Numbered from the stretch's first letter, positions 47,825 through 58,689 are shown. The stretch: 64,000 nucleotides of DNA from Siphonodentalium dalli (GCA_032622095.1 CP136068.1:151987151-152051150); one strand, 5' to 3'. Translations and numbers: made by a program. The notes: generated by a model not told the origin, from the sequence alone.

Positions 47825-47971
47825 ATATGGGGATAAGCGCTATATAATAATTATTATTACATTAATTAGCCCCTAAACCCAGCATAATATTTTTTAGTTA
47901 AACACACATGTCAATGCCAGAACTTTAGTATTATACTAATTAGATTATAGTTATTATACTCAATTTGTGTT
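47825..47971. other. Spacer start with an AT-rich tail
   Basis: GCGCTATATAATAATTATTA tail-like sequence followed by AT-rich sequence. No gene. Confidence 0.4.
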
Positions 47972-48600
47972 GTCCCCCGAAAAAAAAATTCGGGGGACTA
48001 TTAAAATAGCCGGTGTCCGTCCGTCGAGCCGTCTGTGCGTCCGGAAATGGTTCCGGATGATAACTTTAGTTTCGGTTATTAGGTCAAAAGCAAATTTCAC
48101 AGGTGAGTTTATCAGACCAAAATAAAGGTCAAGTTCGAATATGGGTTTGCGCCGCCCATTTTTGTGAGAGTTTTGGCCCTTTTTTGACTTAGAAAACCCC
48201 TGAAAGTTGGTTTCTGGATGATAACTTTAGTAGAATTAATCGGATTCAAACCAAATTTGGTATATTACTTTCTCCCAGCAAAACACAGGTCAAGTTCGAA
48301 CTTGGTTTCTGCCCTACCATTTTTGTCAGAGTTATGCCCCTTTTTCGACATAGAAAATTCACTTTTTCTTCTGTTTTTTGGTTTCCGGGTGATAACTTGA
48401 TTTTGGATTGTTTATATGCAAAACCCGTTTTTTTGTGGATTACTTATATCAATATACAGCTCAAGTTCGAATTTCGGTTTAATCCGTTAATTTTTACGAG
48501 AGTTATGGCCCTTTTTTGTCCGCTGACCCGACATATAAAACCCCAAAAGTTGGTGTCCGGATGATAACTTTAGTAGAGTTAATCAGATTTAATTTTATTT
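47972..48600 (+). repeat. ~165-bp 'CCGGATGATAAC' monomers with CCCCCGAAA head
   Basis: Begins with the hairpin GTCCCCCGAAA.../...TTCGGGGGAC (47972-47998), then CCGGTGTCCGTCCGTC. Four monomers follow at 48053, 48214, 48385 and 48557, with GATAACTTTAG, CAAGTTCGAA and GTTATGGCCC. It is the most complete copy of the family in this window. The 60- and 76-aa frames are repeat translations. Confidence 0.85.
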
Positions 48601-48739
48601 CGTGTTGACTGTGCGATAAACATGGGTGATGAAAAAACACTAAATTTTTACTTGAAAGGTGTCTTTACTTCCTCTTTTGTTGTGATAAGGAAATCAATAT
48701 AAATTTTTGTGATTATGTGATAAAATGGATCTCAAATTC

Positions 48740-48868
48740 ATCTTCAATTATATACAAAATTTATCAACTTTTCCACTAAATTTTATTCAAGCCTCACTAA
48801 AGCTTGGCTCGAATCAAATTTATTACACTCAGTTGATAAAATATTAATAGAATTGCGACTCATTAGAG
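48740..48868. repeat. Degraded hairpin, AAATTTATCAAC family
   Basis: Imperfect palindrome with ACAAAATTTATCAAC, CACTAAATTTTATTC and CAAATTTATTACACTC. Relative of 53371-53512 and 45630-45785. Ends at the target duplication of the hAT element. Confidence 0.55.
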
Positions 48869-49946
48869 TAGGGTCCTGCGAATATTCGATATTCGATTCG
48901 AGATTCGAAAGTAGAATTCAATTCGAATTCGATTCAAAATTGCCAACTCAAAATTTCGAATATACACTGATGGAAAAGTAGGCGGTTTACGGGCAGGTAC
49001 ACACGTCGATCTTAGCTGTTTTGTGCCATTTAATTACAGAAAATGATGTATATATGCACCTTATAATTACCATTGTACATCGCGATTATATATTAAATAT
49101 AAGTATAGACGGCAATTAGCCACTATAGGACAAATAAATACGTCTGATTTCTATCTTTGAACATGGTAGCCAAAATCTTGGAGATCGCAGATGGACCGAC
49201 GACGCGCATGAATTATAATAGCTATGAGAATGATCAACCGCTAGCGTTATCCGCGGTCTATCCGTCTCAGATTCCGCGTTATGTAATATAGCTCAGAATT
49301 TAAACAACACGTGTTCCCGGCATCGAAAAATGCATTTTGGCAGTGTTTTCTTTTGAAGTTTACTTTCAATTTCGGAGCGTCATCAGTTATTCATGTTTAT
49401 TTTAAACATGATAAAGCTGCAGGCTTACACATGTGATGAATGCAACATGGTGTATAAATCGCAAGCATCTGGGACAACGACCCATCTATGGTATCATCTG
49501 TCCAAGAAGCATCCAGCACTACATAAACAGACTACACTGCGACTGTTGTTGCATCTTCAAGTTTTATAACAACGGGTGATTCCGAATGTTGATTTGCAAT
49601 TTTGCATGCACATGCAATCTGTACAAATTTTGCGTGATTTTAGTTCCAATACACCGTTTAGTGGTTATATTTTAATTGTCGTGATGGTCGCATGGACGTT
49701 TTAATCAATTATCAATTAAAGTTAATAGTATTGCAAATGACGGTTCATCGCCACATTAGTTATGATGGAACTTCGTGCATGTACTTAATGGAACATTTCA
49801 CAAATCGTCTAATCGTTGACAAAACATGCCCAATTGAGAATGCAACATACATGATTAGATTCAATATTCGATTCGATATTCGATTCGATTTCCTGAATTC
49901 GATTCGATATTCGATTCGATCAAAATGTCCAATTCGCAGGACCCTA
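48869..49946 (+). mobile_element. Nonautonomous hAT element with perfect 8-bp duplications
   Basis: 1078 bp. Inverted ends TAGGGTCCTGCGAAT are flanked by identical CATTAGAG (48861-48868 and 49947-49954). The subterminal zones are rich in ATTCGATTCGA motifs at both ends. Duplications of 8 bp define hAT; a TA in the middle of the target fits the Buster-type preference (established for that group, inferred here). The only coding remnant is a BED-finger ORF at 49393-49569. The catalytic domain is absent, so movement would need a transposase in trans. Confidence 0.95.
49393..49569 (+). CDS. Small ORF with a BED-type zinc finger (hAT remnant)
   Basis: A 58-codon frame. An in-frame stop at 49354 precedes it, and a second possible Met is at 49408. 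It reads ...LQAYTCDECNMVYKSQASG then TTHLWYHLSKKHPAL. The C-x2-C pair and the HL-x2-HL-x3-H pattern match the BED zinc finger, the DNA-binding module of ZBED proteins and hAT transposases. The upstream aromatic positions of a full BED domain are not clear. The protein stops 15-20 residues after the finger, with no dimerisation or DDE domain. It is the DNA-binding end of the lost hAT transposase. It might be an untranslated fossil, or a short binder competing for the TIRs; the sequence does not decide. Confidence 0.7.
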   Translation: MFILNMIKLQAYTCDECNMVYKSQASGTTTHLWYHLSKKHPALHKQTTLRLLLHLQVL

Positions 49947-49954
49947 CATTAGAG

Positions 49955-50400
49955 ATCCTCTATTATTATCAAAAGATATTTCCAGCAACATCAAGGGGTA
50001 TAATAATAGCAAGACAGATGGCCGTATCATTTTGTTAACAAAACAATTTTGTCTTCGAAAGATTATTAGATAATTATTAACCATAATTGCTAGGTTTTGT
50101 ATTGGCGGTTACACTTCCTCCCCCCGACACCATAGAACATATTGTTAGTGTGCATTGCTCTACTCATTCAGGAATGAGATACATGTACAAAATGGGAATA
50201 ATTTGATCGAATTATGCCCTATGTAGCTACTAATTAATATTGGGCAGGATAAAAAAAATTCAGCATTCCCATGTTGTACTGAACTTTAAAGTACATGTGT
50301 AATAACAATGGGAGAAAGCGTAACCATGGATAACCAATACATTGCCTGTACACCATTGTATTTCTTTTATTTAGAAACATTTACCAAGCACATACTGAGA
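49955..50400. other. Non-coding, no feature seen
   Basis: Rest of the spacer between the second inverted-duplication arms. The 75-aa frame at 50308-50535 runs into the right arm and has no motif. Confidence 0.45.
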
Positions 50401-51395
50401 AAGGGCCCTAAACGCTTTCCACGATGTTCTCTTTTCTGCAGTCTGTCAACTTTTGAATTAAGCGGGGTGGGGATTTTCGCGCATATTATCAGACATAGAA
50501 ATGACAATGCCATCATGATGTCAACAGAGATCTGATAGCTATATCTTACCATCTCTACCTGACCTAAAATGAACTATAGTTCTGTATTTCATTTTCCTTT
50601 GTATCTCAATGAGAACTTCCAACATTTAACAATGACAAAACATCAAATCTCTATCAATGGACTTGCTACTTATGGCAACTTAGAAAAGGGGGATCTCAAT
50701 ACGAGGTTCGATATTTAACAAATGGAAATAAATTTTCTACTGTTTGTATCAATGAAGTGATCAGTTGAGAAAAATGAGGAGGCAGCGGAGAGGTAACATG
50801 AACTTGATGCGATGCAGCCATGTATCTCTATTAATTTGTTCATCAACTGCCGACTTTGAAAATTGGAATGATGTAACCTTAATATGGTGCAATAGAGCTC
50901 CAGTATTTGATTTCCTACTGTATCACATCAATGAATAACATTAGAATAGAAAAAGATGATGCTCAATAAACAGGATATCTGAACATGAGCTGTCAACTTC
51001 AAAAATGGAATGGGGGGGGGGGGGGCATTATGAACAATCCTCCAGATATCCTATTTTCTACAGTTTTTCAACATTTGAATTTGGGGAGGGGTGCTAGGTA
51101 CCAATTTTCATGCTTATCAGTTATCAAAATGACAATGACATTACAATGTCAATGCACACATCTGACAACTACACTTTTTTCATTTCCACATGACCTAAAA
51201 CGAACATAAACTTGAGATATCTGACAAAAACAACAAATTTCCATCTATGGACATGCTACTTATGGCAACTTAGAATAGGCGATCTCTTACATGTTCAATA
51301 TTTCAAAACCAGAAATAAACTACTTAGAAAACTGATTAGGCAGCGTATATACAGATATCTGCACACATGTTGAGGTAAGAAGTTGATGCGATTAA

Positions 51396-51838
51396 CCCTT
51401 TACCCAACAAAACGGCCAAAAACGCCCAAATAAAGCTTCAACAGCCTAAAATACCCTGTGCCAATGCATTCTCTTATATATGCGAGTCGACCATAGGTCG
51501 CCTCGCATATATAAGAGAATGCATTGGCCTAACAATTTTTTATCATTTTTTTTAAATAAATGTTTCTTACAATTTTTAGGACATAAAATAAAAATCATCC
51601 ATTACCCTGCAGGGAGCCCCACACATATATAGAAGCATATAGAAGAGTATCGTCTGCTCATGTTTGTCTGGGGCTCTGTATGGGTGAAATTATAAAATTG
51701 TTAAATACAAGAAAAAATTATTAAAATTGTAAAAAATTATTAGGCCAATGCATTCTCTTATATATGCGAGGCGACCTATGGTCGACTCGCATATATAAGA
51801 GAATGCATTGGCACAGGGCCGCTCTGTTGGGTAAAGGG
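51396..51838. mobile_element. TTAA hairpin element, type 1, private to the right arm
   Basis: 443 bp, CCCTTTACCCAACAAAACGG to GCTCTGTTGGGTAAAGGG, with intact TTAA on both sides (51392-51395, 51839-51842). H1 at 51461-51527 and H2 at 51745-51811 are exact reverse complements. The ~215 bp spacer includes an extra non-AT-rich piece (about 51600-51680) absent from the other copies. Equivalent sites in the left arm read GATGCGATGAAGCAATG, lacking the insert. Confidence 0.95.
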
Positions 51839-51896
51839 TTAAGCAATGAATCTCTATTATTTTGATTGCTACTGCTTGCCAATTAACCCTTTTGTG

Positions 51897-52130
51897 ATGG
51901 GAGTTGTGCTGCTGCAGCATTGAAGATCCTGTGCCAGCTAGTTCATTCTCTTATATGGGAGCCTCGCATGTGTAAGAGAATGCACTGGCTTACAAGGTCG
52001 AGGTAAATATTTTTAGACCAATTCATTCTCTTATATATGTGAGGCTCTTTATGGGGAAACTTGCATATTTAAGAGAATGCTTTGGCACAGGGTTTTCGCA
52101 AAATTTCAGAAAGCTCCAACCACGGAAGGG
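51897..52130. mobile_element. TTAA hairpin element (type 3), in right arm
   Basis: 234 bp, CCCTTTTGTGATGGGAG after TTAA (51893-51896) to AACCACGGAAGGG before ATAA. Mirror of 46479-46716. Two hairpins (about 51933-51988 and 52019-52087), the first with a shortened apex. Confidence 0.82.
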
Positions 52131-52292
52131 ATAATGAATATAGTAGCTTGAACTTTGGACAAATGGGCGAATGTATCATGAACTTGATGGAGTAAAGCTC
52201 CAGTGATCTGATTTCCTACCGATGCATATCAACAGTGACTAGTCCACATGAATTTTACCCTGGTTCTAATAGTGAAACAAAATTTGCCATGT

Positions 52293-52456
52293 GCTTGGAG
52301 AATAACCAGGGGTCTATAGTAATGCTCTAAATAATCAACTCCTTAACCAGAGTTTGAATTCTTTTTAATTAACATGGAACATCAAACTAGCCACTACAAC
52401 TGCTAATTCTACTTGCTAAATCATTTACAGAGAGTGGTACCAGGTTTAAATACATG
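52293..52456. other. Short spacer with a TA-MITE end fragment
   Basis: AGTAATGCTCTAAATAATCA at about 52318-52337 plus ACTCCTTAACCAGAG is the first ~35 bp of the TA-target MITE, without its remainder. Confidence 0.6.
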
Positions 52457-52458
52457 TA

Positions 52459-52644
52459 CAGTAATGCCCTGAATAATTGACTCCTTAACCACAGCAGAAT
52501 TATGGGTAATTTTAAGAGGATTTAGGCGGAAATATGGCTTGTTGCCATTCATCGGTGAGGTTTCCGATGAATGGCAACAAGCCATATTTCAGACTAAATC
52601 CTGAAAAATTACCCATAATTCTGTTCTGGTTAAGGAGTCGATTA
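52459..52644. mobile_element. TA-target MITE, right end missing
   Basis: CAGTAATGCCCTGAATAATT after TA (52457-52458). Both arms and the central hairpin (CATCGGTGAGGTTTCCGATG) are present, but the sequence leaves the family at AAGGAGTCGATTAT, where the next palindrome begins. The right ~20 bp are lost. Confidence 0.85.
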
Positions 52645-53229
52645 TCTTTGATTAGTCGACAACTCAAGATGAGGAATGACGAAATGCCTTCACACCATTC
52701 CTCTTCAAAACAATCTGATCAGAATTATCTTTAAGGTACTCAATCCGATTAAGCACTCCTAAATTACTATTTCTTTGGCTTCGGGGGTAAAAAATATTTG
52801 ATTCGAGTCGAGGAACACACCCTTCAGAGTGATCAGATATAAATTTTTTAAATGTGTTAATTTTTGGAGATGTGGGCCACTTCCATGTATCAAACGGACA
52901 AATTGCGGGTGTAAGATGGATAACTCTAAAATCAAGTGATTATTATTGTTAATAATAACTTTATTTTAGAGTTATCCATCTTTATATACCCGCAATTTTT
53001 CCGTTTGAGACATGGAAGTGGCAACATCTCCAAAAACACGATTTCAAAAATCGATATCTGATCACTCGACTCTAATCACATTGTTTATCCCCGAAGCCAA
53101 AGAAATGGTAATTTAGGGGTGCTTAATCGGATTGAGTACCTTAAAGATAATTCTGATCAGATTGTTTTGAAGAGGAATGGTGTGAAGGCATTTTGTCATT
53201 CCTCATCTTGAGTGGCAGACTAATCAAAG
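52645..53229. mobile_element. Palindrome containing a centred AGGTACTCAATCC foldback
   Basis: Outer arms (52645-52736 and 53140-53229) run CTTTGATTAGTC...AATTATCT and its inverse. The inner part (52737-53139) is the AGGTACTCAATCC foldback found without these arms at 25365-25819. Joining the outer arms without the insert gives AATTATCTTTAAAGATAATT, a palindrome whose centre is TTAA. The inner element therefore apparently landed at the exact centre of an existing palindrome. Its own middle (CGGACAAATTGCGGGTGTAA) differs from the 25 kb copy. Confidence 0.85.
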
Positions 53230-53370
53230 CCATGGAAATTGTCAAAACTATGTCGTATCTCACAGCCTGATGCTTACTTTTAAAATCATGTAAAATTTCC
53301 ATGAGTACATTTTGTTCTCATATGTAAGTTTATCTTTTATAACAATTGTGATATATAGAGGATCTCACAT

Positions 53371-53640
53371 GAGTTTCTATTTTATACGGAATTTATCAAC
53401 CGAGTTCACTAAATTCGATTTGAGCCGAGGTTTACCGAGGCTCAAATAGAATTTAGTGGACGAGGTTGATAAATTACGTATAAAATAGGACGAGTGTGAG
53501 ATAATTTTTATCACATGATCAAATAAACACGAAGCAATGCGAAATATCCATCGAAAACAACGATAAAAAACGCAGCGATCGCAAGTCATTTGAAGAACGA
53601 TGTGACGTCATCGCACGCGCTGATATTAAACGTGTCTCTT
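53371..53640. repeat. Hairpin, AAATTTATCAAC family, best copy
   Basis: Hairpin at 53371-53512: arms TTTTATACGGAATTTATCAA, CACTAAATTCGATTTGAGCC and the inverse around GAGGTTTACCGAGG. It is followed by CGTGACGTCATCGCACGC-like sequence to 53640. Weaker relatives are at 45630-45785 and 48740-48868. Termini are not defined. Confidence 0.7.
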
Positions 53641-53696
53641 ATCGATAATTATGAAACTGCTTTTATGGGCAAATTAGGTGATAAAACCCTTTACCC

Positions 53697-54058
53697 AACA
53701 AACCGGCCAAAACAAGCTTCAACAGCCTAAAATATCTTGGGTCTGTCTCAATAAAACAATACAAATATGGATATCATTGGAACCGGCTCATTGACCACAT
53801 TGTGATGGTTATAGTTATGCCATGTGCCAATGCATTCTCTTATATATGCGAGTCGACCATAGGTCGCCTCGCATATATAAGAGAATGCATTGGCCTAAAA
53901 AAAATCTTTTTTTACCATTTTTTCTTACATTCTTTAACAATTTTATAATTTTTAATGTGTTAAGCCAATGCATTCTCTTATATATGTGAGGCGACCTATG
54001 GTCGACTCGCATATATAACAGAATGCATTGGCACAGGGCCGTTCTGTTGGATAAAGGG
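53697..54058. mobile_element. TTAA hairpin element, type 1 (opposite orientation)
   Basis: 362 bp. Left CCCTTTACCCAACAAACCGG after AAAA (TTAA mutated); right TTCTGTTGGATAAAGGG before TTAA (54059-54062). H1 at 53827-53893 and H2 at 53965-54031. The left shoulder (CAAGCTTCAACAGCC to about 53820) equals the right shoulder of 26376-26768 inverted. Confidence 0.92.
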
Positions 54059-54062
54059 TTAA

Positions 54063-55790
54063 AGGACTGTTTTGCGAAGTTATTGGCCGTTACCAATTAT
54101 ATTTCCAGAGATGTTTTTTTTTTTGGGTCCCTGTAAAATTTTATTTTTCGCAGAAACAATTTTGAAGCCCAGCAACGATATGGATCGTCTTCACAAATAA
54201 GACTGAGTTGGTAATAATATTATATCTGTTCTACATCCTCTAACATTAACGTCCTTCTGTCTGGTATGAAATAATCACAAATGCAATCCACAATTCAAAG
54301 AAAATTACAAAGTACATCTGGTGTTTTAGGGCCAATATAAAAAATTATGTCATGGTTAAATGAGGCATGAAAATAAACATTTGTCTCGTTCACGAATAAC
54401 ATAATTTTCAGTATCTACTTAATAACACTAGATAGTAGATATTCTTTTTATAAATGCGTTTCAAAAATATTTGCAAATTTGCCATTTAAAACAATGTTTT
54501 CACAATCACTTTGAATCGATGTATCAAAGCCAACAGTAGATCGCTGCATGGTTTACTTCACCATCCGCAGAACAGAGAAATATTTCCCGTATTCTTCTGT
54601 TTATTTCCGCCATAATTGTGTCGAATTTCAACATAAATTAATTTGTTATTATAACTATATAATAACAGTGAAGGATAACTGATAACTGATTCGTGAATAT
54701 TTTGAAATATCTGGCAGCCCATTGGTACATGCAAGTAAATCAGTCGCAGCTCGAGCTAGTGTGAAAGAGAAAACTTCTATATCCCCTTATGGGAGATGTT
54801 GAAAATTATTTAATCTCAATTTTTTTGAGAAATCACCATTGAGCATACAATAAAAGATGAAAACTGAATTATCCACAAAAAATTACAGATGGTATACAAG
54901 TACTTACAACTTATTCTCGATGTCTTGAGTGCAGAGACTGGTAAGGAGATGGTGTAGCCAGTTCATTAGGACAAAGTCAGTGTCTGTGGGTTCTTTCTGA
55001 TGTTCTGATTTGAGCTTTCTATTTGTCGATCAGTTCAACAAGTTCACCTGACAGGTAGGGAGGGGGCTTCAAGCACCAGAATTTTCCTGTGTAAAGGTCA
55101 GTAAAAGTTTGATAATCAAACGTTCAGAGCAATACAATATTTGAATAAAAAAAGACATCAACGGGGCAATTCCGGTTTAAATTTCTGGGACGAGTCAAAA
55201 TTAATATTATACCCCAATGCTTAAACGGACATTATAGCTTGTTCAAACCATCTCAAAATGTACTTATGCAGAATATTTATGAACAAACAGTGTTGGCGCT
55301 GGTTCAGAAATCGTTGTGCCAAAACTCTGGCCATTCGCAATATTTTTCGGGCCATTTTAAAGGTACCATTTTAAAGGTACTCAATCCGATCAGATGGTCC
55401 CATAGCAAAGTTCCAACATTTCTTCAAAATACGCTTTAGTTATCAGAATCGATTAATTATAACACAAAATGCTAACCTGTAATGATAGATGCAAATTATC
55501 GTGACCAATGAAGGACTCTACTCACAAGTTGGTATGATTGTTGCTTATTTGATTGACATTTGGTCGATGGGAATAAAGACAAATCCAGTCTATTTTACCA
55601 CAATGTTTTTTCCACCCATATTAACCAAATACTTTGAAAATCACAGATATCATGTACGAATAAAATTCTCTAATGTATCTCTCCCTGTATTTAATATGTT
55701 CAGTGAATGCATCGTCCCATCTGAGATATGTCGCCATTCTTCTTGGTCACCCTTTGCTACCATTGTGGTCAAAATTATAACAACATTCAC
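54063..55790. other. Non-coding, no gene seen
   Basis: About 1.7 kb with only short frames. AAAGGTACTCAATCCGATCA at 55374-55393 is a solo end of the AGGTACTC foldback family. No other repeat recognised. The 111-aa frame at 55489-55824 has no domain and ends inside the next element. Confidence 0.5.
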
Positions 55791-57552
55791 CAGGGGCCTA
55801 TACTATAGAATACAATTTTTGTAATATCAGCGTTAATTTGTGATTTACAAATTTTGTAATACATATTTTGTGTTCTATAGTATTCGACTGTATTTCTATC
55901 AGTGTATTTCTTTCATTGTAGATTGAAACTCAACATATGCCCAAAACTCTTTATATGCAAAATACATTGACATGCAATGACTTATATGATCTTTTTTGGC
56001 GAACCATCTATATACCGGGATTCACTTGACCGGAAAATCTTTGCATTTGGTGGAGAAAAAGGGGGCCTGAAAGTTTCATCTGTTCATGTTTTCATAGTAC
56101 TCGAACGCTACGGCTTTGTAATATGTAAAAATTCGCAATACGGAATGATAAAGTACGGGCTAAGCGGGTTCTATAGTACAGCGATAATAATATTTTTGTA
56201 AAAATTCCGTATTAGATTACAACGACATAGGCTACATAATTGATTTTTCACGCCGTGACCACGACGATGATCCGTGCGGATAATTTTGAGTGCGATTAGC
56301 TGGGTACATGTTCTTTGTAATGCAGTCACGGAATCTCAATTGTTAACCCATTGAGGTGGTTTACGCTCAATGGAGTTGAAAGGAGATTTTAATTATGAAC
56401 GGAATTAAAGAGTTAAAGTTGTGGGGCTTGGGCTCAAAACGTATAAACGATCTTTGTGCGAAGGTACACGGATACGCGGTGAATCGGGGGTGGTGGCATT
56501 TCGTGTTGAAACAGTTATTGATAATTTCAGGCTAAGTTGCGTTAAGAATCAGTGGACCCCAAATATTTACCATGACATTATGAAACATATTTGAACCGCA
56601 TGGCATTTGTGTGCTCAAGAAGTTTGCATTCACCTTGTGGTCTAAACAATTTAATTTGGCCAATAGTGCCGCACAGAATGTTCCATGAGTGAATTCTTTG
56701 AAAAAATTGGGGTCTCATGATCCTTAACTTACCAATGTAGTAGTGCGTGTTGGTTATAAACTAAATGTCATATGTTGACCTAAATTCAGCCGCTTAGTTG
56801 GGTATAAATGGAATGTACCATTAATTAGGTATAGTTTAAGTAGATGGTGCTATATATTTGTTTTAAAATCGAGGTTGGATGTCCCCGGAGACCCTGGACG
56901 AGGGAGTGTTCGTCCACATTGAAATTTCCAAATGAACACCCATCCTTGACACAGGTCGAAAAAACCAAGTCAGAGAACAGCCATCGCACCCCATCATGGG
57001 TTTGAATTTTCCCAGATGCATTGTACCTCAACCTTTTCAACTATTAAGGTCTAGATGTTCCCACTTCTAATATTTCAGCCGCTGTCCCAGCCCTAAGCTA
57101 GCTAGACAATCAGGTTCCATCCTTGGTAATATTGCTATATAAAGTTGATGTGGCCATTTGAAGGGCAACCGATATGTGTGCTTGCCGATCCTTTTCGAAA
57201 AACCGTTAATTTCAAATGTTTCATGTTACATGTTTATGTAACATAAACCATCTGAAAATGGTAAATATTCCATACGATACCGAAGGAATTACTTTTCATC
57301 GTGCGCAATTGTGGTCAAAATAACCCAAGTATCGGAAACTAGTCACACATTATGTACCTTTATTCATCAACTAAATGTTTAGATGTGCGTTTGACGAACA
57401 GTGGTCGATAGTACTCGATTTGCCGTCTTTTTGTGATTTACAAGAAATCGCGTTAGCTGCTAGATTACAGTGGTCCATAGTACTCGACACCTTTTGTACG
57501 GCTCAAATAAGCCTGCTATTACAAAAAATGTATTCTATAGTATAGGCCCCTG
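55791..57552. mobile_element. 1.76 kb TIR element with CAGGGGCCTATAC termini (hAT-like)
   Basis: Inverted ends: left CAGGGGCCTATACTATAG then AATACAATTTTTGTAATA (55791-55826); right the inverse (about 57512-57552). A motif CTATAGTACTCGA or variant recurs near 55882, 56096, 56170, 57407 and 57472, clustered near the ends like subterminal transposase sites. Expected 8-bp duplications are not visible (ACATTCAC versus GCCACAGC). No transposase motif was found in the short frames (for example 55977-56201). Confidence 0.72.
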
Positions 57553-58100
57553 GCCACAGCGTAAACAAATCGTGTAATGGACTAATCGTAGTCTAATTTC
57601 ACCCAGGAATATCCCATGTCTTTCTTTTTGAGCAAATTTACAATTTAGAGTTATGCCTCTTGATTCGAATTGATGTGTCAAAATCAATGACTGATGATCT
57701 GATTTCCCTGGTGAAATTTCAAGGCATACAACATGCCACTAATATGGCTGCATTTGTGGGTAGTCATCAATTATTTAAGATGGTTATACTTGTCACAATT
57801 GCCAAAATATCCGGTACATTATTAGATACAAGTATTAGATATGTCTAGTATTAGATATGTAGAGTATTAGATATGTCGATGGACGCAATGCCACGCAAAC
57901 AGAACATCGGTCAATCGCGATTGACATTGTGCGAGGAATATTCTCGGACCCGAGGCCAGTGGGTAGGAGAACGCCTTAAATATTTTTTAAGGGCGAATGA
58001 GGTGCACGCGAGCAATTGCTTATGAAGAGGCCTGATCACCATGTATGGAATATTCAATGTATAGAAAATAAATTTATTTAAAATATAAAAATGTAATAGC
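57553..58100. other. Non-coding, no feature seen
   Basis: Short frame at 57660-57848, no motif. AGTATTAGATATGT(A/C) is repeated three times at about 57829-57877. Confidence 0.45.
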
Positions 58101-58200
58101 TCTGAGATTTGTTTGGTGGGTTCCTCAACTAAAATATTTTTCACCCTGGCCAAGCCAAAGAAATAGTACATGTAATTAGGGGTGCAAAATTGGAAAGTTT
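58101..58200 (-). mobile_element. AGGTACTCAATCC foldback, decayed half copy
   Basis: CTGAGATTTGTTTGGTGGGT, TCCTCAACTAAAATATTTTT, CACCCTGGCCAAGCCAAAGA and AATAGTA match one arm of the family up to AATTAGGGGTGC. No second arm, no TTAA. Confidence 0.65.
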
Positions 58201-58689
58201 ATCTTTAATACTTGGAAATTGTACAATAGCCATGCAAAAAGATGATGAATTTTGATGTTATACATGAGTAGCATGAGTGAACGATTAATAATGGCAAACA
58301 GCGATGTGAATTTGGGGAACACTGCCATTTCATTTCAAATAAAAGTTGCAGCACTTTGAATGAAGTAATAATGCCCATGCAATTCAATCATTTAGTACCT
58401 AGATGATGACATCGGTAGCTTGTTTTTTTATGCACATGCATTTTCCATATTTTGTGGTGTTGCATAAAACTTACCAGCTCATGCAGTCTCCAGAATGGAT
58501 AATATAAATAAGATTGTAACACCTTTATATACTTGTAACATTTATCGCGCCGCAGCCAAAACAAAGCTGTCCTAAATTTCCTAACTTGAAAACTACAAAT
58601 TGTTATCACAAAAGCCAAGTTGTGTCAAAAATCTTCATCAAAATTTTCAAGTCAAGAAGAATAGAACACAAAACTATTTGTCTTCCCAC
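58201..58689. other. Non-coding, no feature seen
   Basis: Short minus-strand frames (58205-58618) have no recognisable domain. Confidence 0.45.

Larger units (their letters stand above)
50401..52292 (-). repeat. Right arm of the second inverted duplication
   Basis: Inverse of 46399-47824, enlarged by a type 1 TTAA element (51396-51838). It contains the mirrored type 3 element (51897-52130) and a G homopolymer (about 51002-51017). Unit landmarks: ACTTGATGCGATGCAGCC (50802) and AGTTGATGCGATTAA (51381). Confidence 0.88.

Noticed and set aside
55489-55824. 111-aa plus-strand ORF as a small gene
   Set aside because: No domain, no repeat of the frame elsewhere, and it ends inside the TIR of the 55.8-57.6 kb element.
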